Shown piece after piece: positions 57,458-64,000 of a DNA stretch of 64,000 nt (position 1 is the first letter of the stretch; each line of letters begins with the position of its first letter). Origin of the DNA: Kerstersia sp052103615 (GTDB lineage: Bacteria; Pseudomonadota; Gammaproteobacteria; Burkholderiales; Burkholderiaceae_B). The notes under the pieces are model-generated. The model was not told the origin of the DNA. It saw only the letters and a list, made by a program, of their open reading frames with translations, and did not search any database. The stretch covers positions 73,120-137,119 of the forward strand of contig NZ_JBQEKA010000002.1 of NCBI RefSeq assembly GCF_052103615.1, in the 5' to 3' direction. The translations under genes and the position numbers were made by a program.

Positions 57458-59563
57458 TCAGCTGCGGCGTGCCGTCAGCCATTGCTCAGGCGCCAGCGGC
57501 GTGGCGGCGACGCGGACTTCGCCGAGCTGGCCGAAGAAGCCGTCGGTCCGTTCGCCTTCCCAGCTGCCTGCGCCTATGACCCAGGGCAGGGCGGCACCGG
57601 CGCTGGCCAGCCCGCTGGCGTTGCCGGAATTACGCAGCACCGGGGCGCCTTCGATATACATGGTGCTTTCCTTGGTGGCAGGGTCGGCCACGATGGCAAT
57701 GTGCACCCAGGTGTCGGCCATGATTTCACCCGACCAGCTGGCCTGTGGCGAGCGGCTGCCCGATTGGGCCGTCACCACTTCCCACTGGATTTCCCGCAGG
57801 CTGGAGACGGCAAACAGCAGCGGCGGCGATTCCGGGTCGCCACCGGCAAAGCCAGGCACCGAACCGCGCATGCCGTCGCGCGTCATGATGTTCATCCACG
57901 CGTGCAGGCTGGAGTTCCAGTCCTTGTCGAGCTTCACGAAGGCTTCAATGGTGTAGCCGCTACTGGCAAATTCCATGGCATTGAGCGCAGCGCTGGTGTC
58001 GGTCAGGAAATAGCTTAGGCGGCCTTCACGCTTGTTGGTATTGAGGAAGCGGACCGAACCCGGGGCGGCTGACAGATGGTGGCGGTCATCCGACCACACC
58101 ATGTCTTCCAGGCGGGCCGTCGTGACACCGCGTTCGGTATTGAGCGCGGCGCGGCGGATCGGGTTGGCGCCGGTTTCATCGGCGATGACATGGTTGACTG
58201 GCACAGGGGTTCCCGTGCTGCCGCCAAAGAAACGCCAGTGGGCAACGGTGGCGGCAACGTGCGCGTAATCATCGCTGTCCGCAGGGGGACGCGGCTCAAT
58301 GACTTCCGGTTCGGTATAGCCATTCAGAATCAGCGCGCTGGTCTGGGCCACGATGGCGGCCCGCTTGCCCTGGCCGGCGGTAAACGATTTATTGAAGCCG
58401 GAAAAGCGCTCGGCGAAATTCATGGGGATCGTCAGCCGCTCATTGCTGCCGGTCAGCACCGCCTGATCGAAACGCGTCAGCGTATTGGCGGGCTTTTGCA
58501 CCACCCAGGGCGAGAAGGACAGAATGTCGATCAGATTGTTGGTCAGGTCGAATTCATACAGCCGCATCAAGCCGTTGCCGCCTTGATAGGCCATCTGGTA
58601 ATCGACCACCATCAACTCGACATTGCGGCCGAAGTCATTCTTTTTGGTCAGGTGGGCGGCGCCGTGATGGTGGCCGTTGAGCGTCATGAAGATCTGGTCA
58701 TTGTCGCGGATCAGCTTGTCCCAGAGCATCAGGCCATAAGACGTTTCCAGCGGGCTGACGCCATCGCGGTCGATATTGAGCAACTGGTGGTTCACCAGGA
58801 TGACGGGTACGGTCGGGTGCTTGGCAATGACCTCGCGCGCCCAGGCAATACCGGCGTCAGACACCCGCCAGGAGAGCGACAGCACCATGAACTGCTGTCC
58901 TTCGGCTTCGAAGATGTGATATTCGTGGAAGCCGCTGCTGTCGCGGGCGCCGAAGGTGGGCTGCCATTTGGCGCGGGTAGGGCCGAACCATTGCAGATAG
59001 GGTTCGGCAGCCAGATCGCGCTGCGCATCGGTACCGCTTTGCTGGCTGCTGGCATCCACATAACCGCGGTCGCTCAGCACATCATGATTGCCTGCCAGGA
59101 TGGAGTAAGGCACTTTGCCGGTTTCGAGCACTCGCATGGCCTGATCGGCCACCTTCCACTGATCGGGCTTGCGCACCTGATCGACGACATCACCGAGGTG
59201 CGCCACAAAAGCGATGCCCAGTTCGCGGGCATGTTCGGCAATCCAGTAGGTTTGGGCCATGAACGGCTCGCTGCCGAACTTGCGGCTGTACTGGCTGTTC
59301 TCGTCCGGCGTCGCGTAGCGTGCGTAAAACTGGGTGTCGGGCAGGACAGCCAGGGCGAACCGGGACGCGCCTTCAGGCTCGGGCGCGGGAGGGTTCAGGT
59401 TACCGGCGTCGTCATCATCATGGCTGCTGCCACAGGCCGTCAGCAAGACGGAGCCGCCCAGCGGCAGCAGACCGGCAGCCAGGCTGCCGCGCAGCAGGCG
59501 GCGGCGTGAAGAATCGGCGGGGGCCAGCGGGGAAACAGAATGATCGGGAGGGGTAGAAGACAT
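57458..59563 (-). CDS. Tat-exported lipoprotein metallophosphatase with C-terminal lectin-like domain
   Basis: A 701-residue calcineurin-like phosphoesterase. N-terminal twin-arginine signal SSRRRLLRGS with hydrophobic core and lipobox LTAC (Cys about 43) predicts folded export and lipid anchoring. Metal-binding motifs: LPDTQF, HLGDVVDQ, GNHD and GHHHGAAH across about 75-310. The C-terminal part (about 520-700) resembles a LamG/concanavalin-like jelly roll (YTIEAFVKL, WVHIAIVADPATKESTMYIEG). Start ATG 59563 lacks a strong site; ATG 59587 is an in-frame alternative. Substrate unknown; a phosphodiester in envelope or environment is plausible. Confidence 0.82.
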   Translation of the reverse strand: MSSTPPDHSVSPLAPADSSRRRLLRGSLAAGLLPLGGSVLLTACGSSHDDDDAGNLNPPAPEPEGASRFALAVLPDTQFYARYATPDENSQYSRKFGSEPFMAQTYWIAEHARELGIAFVAHLGDVVDQVRKPDQWKVADQAMRVLETGKVPYSILAGNHDVLSDRGYVDASSQQSGTDAQRDLAAEPYLQWFGPTRAKWQPTFGARDSSGFHEYHIFEAEGQQFMVLSLSWRVSDAGIAWAREVIAKHPTVPVILVNHQLLNIDRDGVSPLETSYGLMLWDKLIRDNDQIFMTLNGHHHGAAHLTKKNDFGRNVELMVVDYQMAYQGGNGLMRLYEFDLTNNLIDILSFSPWVVQKPANTLTRFDQAVLTGSNERLTIPMNFAERFSGFNKSFTAGQGKRAAIVAQTSALILNGYTEPEVIEPRPPADSDDYAHVAATVAHWRFFGGSTGTPVPVNHVIADETGANPIRRAALNTERGVTTARLEDMVWSDDRHHLSAAPGSVRFLNTNKREGRLSYFLTDTSAALNAMEFASSGYTIEAFVKLDKDWNSSLHAWMNIMTRDGMRGSVPGFAGGDPESPPLLFAVSSLREIQWEVVTAQSGSRSPQASWSGEIMADTWVHIAIVADPATKESTMYIEGAPVLRNSGNASGLASAGAALPWVIGAGSWEGERTDGFFGQLGEVRVAATPLAPEQWLTARRS

Positions 59564-59665
59564 GATGCGGTCAAAAAATCCAGCCATTGAAGAAAGACCA
59601 GTTTGTACCGTTCGAGCATGTCAGCACCGTGACAGCCCGCCGGACAAGGGGGGGCTTTCGTGACG

Positions 59666-59690
59666 GCCTGAGCATGTGCGATGCTCAGGC
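59666..59690. terminator. Perfect hairpin upstream of the metallophosphatase gene
   Basis: GCCTGAGCAT and ATGCTCAGGC are perfect 10-bp arms with a 5-nt loop. It is in the 345-bp gap between two minus-strand genes; on the plus strand, T-rich sequence follows after 10 nt. A second inverted repeat (59875-59881 with 59904-59910) begins at the oxygenase stop codon. No gene is evident in the gap. Confidence 0.45.
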
Positions 59691-59908
59691 GTGCGCATCA
59701 ATTTTGTTGAGTGCCGCTCAGGCGCGCATCGAGTATCCGCATGAAGCCATTCCAGGCATCCAGAGATCGCGCTCAATATTTTCCCGTACCCGAGCCAGCG
59801 GCCGGCCGGGCGGGTGCTGGCAAGGCGGCGGCGTGGAAGCGGCGATAGACCGCCTGCCGCTTGCCGCGGCCTGAAAGTCCTAAGGGGGCGTAAAAAACCT
59901 GAAAGGAC

Positions 59909-60937
59909 TTAGAGCACTTCGCGGCGCAGTTCGGGGAAAACCTTGGAGACCTTGTCCAGCAGGTAGTCGCCATAGATGCCGTTGAAGGCATGGACATTGG
60001 CGCGGTCCCAGCGCTCGGCGCTGTCATCCTGGGCAGGGGCATCGGCCAGGCCTTCGATACGCTGCACCCGCGCGAAGAAATTCGGGTCGAAAAACAGCGG
60101 GAAGGACAGGCGGTCATGGCCTGAGGTATTGCGTTTGACGCGGTGCGGCGTGGATTTGTAGAGCCCGCCCGTCATGCGGTCCAGCATGTCGCCGATATTG
60201 CAGACGAAGGCGCCGGCCACTGGCGGCGCGTCTATCCAGCCCCCGGGCGTGCGGACTTCCAGCCCGCCGATATGGTCCTGCAGCAGGATGGTCAGCAAAC
60301 CGTAGTCGGTATGTTCGCCCACGCCCCACTGCACATCCAGCCCTTTGGGCACGGCTTGCGATGGATAGTTGAAGATGCGGAACAGGATCAGCGGATCCGC
60401 CGTGTAGCGGTCATGGAAGTAGCTGGCCGGCAGGTCCAGGCTGAGTGCGATGCCTTCCATCAGTTGATGGCCCAGCTGGGTGGTGGCGGCCATGTATTCG
60501 AGGATGGTTGCGCGCAGGCCGGGGACGTCCGGGAACTGGTTGGCGCCGTGCACGGGTGTGCCGGCCTGTACCAGCGGATGGTCGGCGGGAAGTTCCGTGC
60601 CCAGGTACAGGCCTTCCTTCCAGTCCGGGCGGCCGGAGGTCAGTTCGCCGCCCAGCGGGAAGTAGCCGCGCCAGGCGCGGCCGCCCAGCGCCATGCGCCA
60701 CTGCAGCTTGGTGGCTTCGTCAAGATTGAAGAAATCATGGCTCAGGCGTTCCAGGCGGCTGATCAGTTCCGGGCTGACGCCATGGCCGTTGACATAGAAA
60801 AAACCATGCTCGCGGCAGGCAGCGCGGATGTGTTGCGCCACCTGGGCACGCCCGCTGGTATCGCCGGGCTCGCGCAACGCGGCAACGTCGATAATGGGCA
60901 GGCTGGCTGGGGCAGGGGAAACAGTCGGGGTGGTCAT
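59909..60937 (-). CDS. Isopenicillin-N-synthase-like Fe(II)/2-oxoglutarate-type oxygenase
   Basis: A 342-residue non-haem iron oxygenase of the IPNS family. Iron ligands His209, Asp211 (GEHTDYG) and His265 (STPHRV); Arg276-x-Ser278 (RLSFP) would bind 2-oxoglutarate or a substrate carboxylate. The N-terminal domain (LPIIDVAALR near 12-22) is the DIOX_N type. The last gene of an operon for an amino acid ABC transporter, so an imported amino acid or derivative is a likely substrate. ATG 60937 has AGAGAG upstream; the open frame beyond it overlaps the ATPase gene in another frame. Confidence 0.85.
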   Translation of the reverse strand: MTTPTVSPAPASLPIIDVAALREPGDTSGRAQVAQHIRAACREHGFFYVNGHGVSPELISRLERLSHDFFNLDEATKLQWRMALGGRAWRGYFPLGGELTSGRPDWKEGLYLGTELPADHPLVQAGTPVHGANQFPDVPGLRATILEYMAATTQLGHQLMEGIALSLDLPASYFHDRYTADPLILFRIFNYPSQAVPKGLDVQWGVGEHTDYGLLTILLQDHIGGLEVRTPGGWIDAPPVAGAFVCNIGDMLDRMTGGLYKSTPHRVKRNTSGHDRLSFPLFFDPNFFARVQRIEGLADAPAQDDSAERWDRANVHAFNGIYGDYLLDKVSKVFPELRREVL

Positions 60938-60956
60938 GATGGCTCTCTGGCGGGAA

Positions 60957-61733
60957 TCAGGCAGCAGGTTGCGCCGCAGGCTCAGCAGTCGGGGCGGCAA
61001 AAGGGGAACGGATGTCCGCCAGGAACTTCTGCGCGCGCGGGTGCTGCGGGCGCTCGAAGAAATCCTTGGGCGTGCCGCGCTCCAGCACTTGGCCGGCATC
61101 CATGAAAATAATGCGGTCGGCCACTTCGCGGGCAAAGCCCATTTCGTGGGTCACGCACACCATGGTCATGCCTTCGCGGGCCAGGTCGCGCATGACCAGC
61201 AGCACTTCGCTGACCATCTCCGGGTCCAGCGCGCTGGTTGGCTCATCGAACAGCATCAGCGGCGGCTCCATGGCCAGTGCGCGCGCGATGGCCACGCGCT
61301 GCTGCTGGCCGCCGGACAGAGAATGCGGCATGGCGTCCGCTTTGACGGCCAGACCGACGCGTTCGAGCAAGGCCATTGCGCGGGTGCGGGCCTGGGCGGC
61401 CGACAGGCCGCGCAGCCGCATGGGGGCCAGCGTGCAGTTTTCCAGCACACTCAGGTGCGGGAACAGATTGAATTGCTGGAAAACAAAGCCGATGTGCGAG
61501 CGGAATTCGTTCAAATCCAGCTTGGGGTCATAGATATCCTGGCCGTTCACGCGAATCGTGCCGGATTGAATCGGCTCCAGGCGGTTGATGGTGCGGATCA
61601 GCGTGGATTTGCCGGAACCGGAAGGGCCGCAGACGACGACCACTTCGCCTTTGGCGATGGTTTCATTGACATCGGTCAGCGCCTGGTACTTGCCGTACCA
61701 TTTGTTGACGTTTTCGAACTGAATCATGTTCAT
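60957..61733 (-). CDS. Polar amino acid ABC transporter ATP-binding protein
   Basis: A 258-residue GlnQ/GltL-type ATPase. Walker A GPSGSGKST near 37-45, signature LSGGQQQR, Walker B LMLFDEPTSALDP and switch His in VCVTHEMGFA. AAGGAG lies 8 nt before ATG 61733, giving start MNMIQFENVNKWYG. Its start overlaps the upstream permease stop by 4 nt. The C terminus is Ala/Pro-rich. Confidence 0.93.
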   Translation of the reverse strand: MNMIQFENVNKWYGKYQALTDVNETIAKGEVVVVCGPSGSGKSTLIRTINRLEPIQSGTIRVNGQDIYDPKLDLNEFRSHIGFVFQQFNLFPHLSVLENCTLAPMRLRGLSAAQARTRAMALLERVGLAVKADAMPHSLSGGQQQRVAIARALAMEPPLMLFDEPTSALDPEMVSEVLLVMRDLAREGMTMVCVTHEMGFAREVADRIIFMDAGQVLERGTPKDFFERPQHPRAQKFLADIRSPFAAPTAEPAAQPAA

Positions 61734-62449
61734 GCGGGAACTCCTTGGGGTTCTTGCTGCGCCTGGGGGCGCCGCGCCAGCCGCCGTTCCATGGCGTAAG
61801 CGCAGCGCGACAGCGCGAAGCACAGCAGGAAGTAGGTCAGGCCCAGCACCAGATAGATTTCTACCGGATGAGTCATAACCTGGGTGTTGATCTGCGAGGT
61901 GACGAAGGACACTTCGGACAGGCCGATGATATAGCCCAGCGAGGTTTCCTTGATGGTGGAAACGAACTGATTCACCAGCGACGGCAGCATATTGACGAGC
62001 GCCTGCGGCAGGACGACAAAACGCATGGCGCGGAAGTAGCCCAGGCCCAGCGAACGCGCGCTTTCCATTTGTCCCTGGGGCAAGCCCTGGATCCCGGCGC
62101 GCACGATTTCTGACAGATAGGCGGCGTCGAAAATCACCAGGGCGATCAGCATGGTGCCGAATTGGTCGGTTTTCACGCCGGTGACGCTGGGCAGGAAGAA
62201 ATACGCCCAGAACACGACCATCAGCAGTGGCGTGCCGCGCACGATGAAAACCAGCCCGGTGACGGGCCAGCGCAGCAGCCGCCAGGGGCTCAGGCGCGCA
62301 AAGGCCAGCACCACGCCCAGCGGGAATGCCAGCAGCAAGGCCGAGACGGCCAGCAACAAGGTCAGCGCCAGCCCGCCCAGCGGGCCATTGGGATATTGGC
62401 CGATGAGGAAGTACAGCCAATAAGTGTCGATGATTTCCAGAAAGCTCAT
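61730..62449 (-). CDS. Polar amino acid ABC transporter permease (GltK-like)
   Basis: A 239-residue inner-membrane permease of the HisMQ group, about five helices. The EAA-type cytoplasmic loop is QMESARSLGLGYFRAMRFVVLPQAL near 127-151. N-terminal LALTLLLAVSALLLAFPLGVVLAFARLS is the family start. Overlaps both neighbours by 4 nt. Confidence 0.92.
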   Translation of the reverse strand: MSFLEIIDTYWLYFLIGQYPNGPLGGLALTLLLAVSALLLAFPLGVVLAFARLSPWRLLRWPVTGLVFIVRGTPLLMVVFWAYFFLPSVTGVKTDQFGTMLIALVIFDAAYLSEIVRAGIQGLPQGQMESARSLGLGYFRAMRFVVLPQALVNMLPSLVNQFVSTIKETSLGYIIGLSEVSFVTSQINTQVMTHPVEIYLVLGLTYFLLCFALSRCAYAMERRLARRPQAQQEPQGVPA

Positions 62450-63138
62450 AGCGCCCTCGCCGGATAACGGTGCTGGTACCAGGCGGCCAGCGCGGTGATG
62501 AGCAATGACAGGCCCAAATAGGAGGCCGAGGCGAAGGCGAAGGCCTCGAAGCTGCGGAAACTGGCGCTCTCGACCTGGCCGGCCTGATACATCAGTTCCG
62601 ACACGCCGATGACCGTGGCGATGCTGGTGCCCTTCCAGAGATTCAAGGTTTGCGAAATCAGCGGCGGCACCGTAATGCGCACGGCCTGCGGCAGGATGAC
62701 CAGGCGCATGCTTTCAAGGTAACTGAAGCCCAGCGCCCGGGCGGCTTCGGATTGCACCGGGGCAACGGCGCGGATGCCGCTGCGTATGTCTTCGGCCATA
62801 TAGGCGGCGGTATAGAGCGACAAGGCGACGATGGCTGCCACAGCTTCGATTTCGCCGTCATACAGCCAGAAACGCACGCTTTCCGGCAGCAGTTCGGGAG
62901 CGCCGAAATACCAGAACAGCATCTGCGCCAGCAAGGGGACATTGCGGATGGCTTCCACATAGGCCATGCCCAGCGCGCGTAGCGGCGCGAAACGCGACAG
63001 GCGCATCAGCGCCACGATAACGGCCAGCGGCAGCGCACAGGCCAGCGAGACGATGAACAGCAGCAGCGACAGGCGCAGCCCGGCCATCAGCATCTCGTGA
63101 TACTGGCCGCCCATCAGCATGGAAAGATCAAAACCCAT
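62446..63138 (-). CDS. Polar amino acid ABC transporter permease (GltJ-like)
   Basis: A 230-residue partner permease of the HisMQ group with EAA-type loop QSEAARALGFSYLESMRLVILPQAV near 130-154. ATG 63138 (MGFDLSMLM) is favoured because the nearest G-rich site is 7 nt upstream; an in-frame GTG at 63144 would be only about 1 nt from it. Confidence 0.9.
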   Translation of the reverse strand: MGFDLSMLMGGQYHEMLMAGLRLSLLLFIVSLACALPLAVIVALMRLSRFAPLRALGMAYVEAIRNVPLLAQMLFWYFGAPELLPESVRFWLYDGEIEAVAAIVALSLYTAAYMAEDIRSGIRAVAPVQSEAARALGFSYLESMRLVILPQAVRITVPPLISQTLNLWKGTSIATVIGVSELMYQAGQVESASFRSFEAFAFASASYLGLSLLITALAAWYQHRYPARAL

Positions 63139-63153
63139 GGTCACCCGCCGGCG

Positions 63154-63990
63154 TCAGGGCTGTGAAGCCTCGAAGCGGAAGTCCCGCTGCGTGTAACCAT
63201 GGCGGGTCTCCGGGCCATACCATTTGAAGAACAGGCTCTCGGCCTTGCCGTCCTGTTCCAGGGCGCCTAGCGCTTCATTGACGGCGGCGCGCAGTGCCGG
63301 TTCGTCCTTGCGCAGACCAATACCGACAGTCGTGGTGCTGACGCGTTCGGGCAGCATGACATAGTCATCCGCCTTGGGGCCGGCCTTGGAAAGCACGCCG
63401 ATCAGGCCGGATTCATCGTCCACGAAACCTTCGGCCTTGCCTTGCTGCAGGGCGAGGAAGGCCTGCGGCGCGCTATCGAAACTGACGACTGTCACGCCGG
63501 GCACGGCGGCCTTGATATTGTCTTCCTGGGTGCCGCCCTTGATGGTGACGACTTTGCGGCCATCCAGTTCGGCAACATGCGCCAGACCGGTACGGCGCGG
63601 CACCAGAACCTTCTGGCCCGTCACGAAAATGGGCAGCGAGAAATCGACTTGTTGTTCACGCTCGGGAATGCGCGCCAGCGCGGCAGCCAGGATATCGACG
63701 TGCCCTTGTTGCAGCGAAGGGATGCGCGCGGCGACGGCAATCTGGCGAAAGACGGGTTTGACGCCCAGGGCCTGGGCGACTTCATTGCCCAGGTCGATTT
63801 CATAGCCGACCAATTGGCGACTTTGCGGGTCGATGAAACTGTAGGGTTCGGCTGTGCCCAGCACGCCGATGACGATTTCGCCCTTGGCGCGGATGTCGTC
63901 GAGCTGGTCGGCCTGCGCGGCGGACAGCGGCAAGAGGGTGGCGAGGGCACTCAGGGCGAGGCCGGCGGCCAGTGTGAGTTTGCGGATCAT
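63154..63990 (-). CDS. Polar amino acid ABC transporter substrate-binding protein
   Basis: A 278-residue periplasmic SBP_bac_3 protein (GltI/HisJ type). Signal peptide ends AAQA (about 27). The mature domain has VGYEIDLGNEVAQALG near 62-77 and the ligand-contact pattern LAAALARIPEREQQVDFSLPIFVTGQKVLV. First gene of a minus-strand operon with two permeases, an ATPase and the oxygenase. The substrate class (polar or acidic amino acids) is inferred from family only. Its promoter lies beyond the window. Confidence 0.92.
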   Translation of the reverse strand: MIRKLTLAAGLALSALATLLPLSAAQADQLDDIRAKGEIVIGVLGTAEPYSFIDPQSRQLVGYEIDLGNEVAQALGVKPVFRQIAVAARIPSLQQGHVDILAAALARIPEREQQVDFSLPIFVTGQKVLVPRRTGLAHVAELDGRKVVTIKGGTQEDNIKAAVPGVTVVSFDSAPQAFLALQQGKAEGFVDDESGLIGVLSKAGPKADDYVMLPERVSTTTVGIGLRKDEPALRAAVNEALGALEQDGKAESLFFKWYGPETRHGYTQRDFRFEASQP

Positions 63991-64000
63991 AGCGGTGGAT

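Noticed and set aside
1..64000. Search by eye for tRNA, rRNA, CRISPR arrays, insertion sequences and phage genes
   Set aside because: No cloverleaf-like blocks, regularly spaced repeats, transposases or integrases were recognised. A covariance-model scan would be decisive.

Overview
The window is a GC-rich Gram-negative chromosome segment, most consistent with a betaproteobacterium of the order Burkholderiales and probably the family Alcaligenaceae (Bordetella/Achromobacter/Kerstersia-like). The reasons are the order plsX-fabHDG-acpP-fabF-rpoE-rseAB-mucD-lepA-lepB-rnc-era-recO, an rnfB-nth pair behind ferredoxin and ferredoxin reductase, a PagL lipid A deacylase, an enterobactin-type (BfeA/FepA-like) receptor and several branched-chain-type ABC systems. 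The genus cannot be fixed from the sequence alone. A run of 100 N (38379-38478) marks an assembly gap. I see no rRNA, tRNA, CRISPR array, transposase or integrase.

Layout. 1-3.8 kb: the 3' part of bioY, then a minus-strand iron-sulfur/redox group (fdxA, fpr, rnfB-like, nth) followed by an isolated LivF-type ATPase. 4-8.8 kb: pncB, a RidA-family protein, mtfA and relA. 8.9-12.7 kb: a short-chain dehydrogenase and an aldehyde dehydrogenase divergent from an AraC regulator, resembling an aromatic alcohol/aldehyde oxidation module. 13-16.7 kb: trpB-trpA-accD and pagL. 17-20.9 kb: an accessory block (LysR, aldo/keto reductase, CMD-family protein, MFS exporter) that ends in a decayed lysR fragment and a strong terminator. 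21-25 kb: rne with a roughly 480-nt leader. 25-29 kb: rluC, a HAD phosphatase, a DMT permease and a BenE-type permease. 28.9-36 kb: a complete Liv-type ABC transporter with a linked amidase under a divergent LysR regulator. 36-38.3 kb: maf, an RsmI-like methyltransferase and an AmiD-like peptidoglycan amidase.

38.8-54.6 kb is one long conserved block on the plus strand. It holds yceD-rpmF-plsX-fabH-fabD-fabG-acpP-fabF (large-subunit protein and fatty acid synthesis), rpoE-rseA-rseB-degP (envelope stress) and lepA-lepB-rnc-era-recO. Many junctions are 4-nt ATGA/GTGA overlaps, implying translational coupling. 54.9-64 kb holds a catecholate-siderophore-type TonB receptor with a candidate Fur site, a Tat-exported lipoprotein metallophosphatase with a C-terminal lectin-like domain, and a polar amino acid ABC operon that ends in an Fe(II)/2-oxoglutarate-type oxygenase.

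Most of the window is ordinary core genome. The observations most worth checking are regulatory: a trpBA leader in which one CCCGCC arm can pair with either of two GGCGGGA copies, one of them the Shine-Dalgarno sequence; paired TTCCA/TGGAA operators and a Shine-Dalgarno-masking hairpin in the accessory block; a promoter with an early terminator-like hairpin before relA; and the orphan LivF ATPase with Arg in place of the Walker A Lys.
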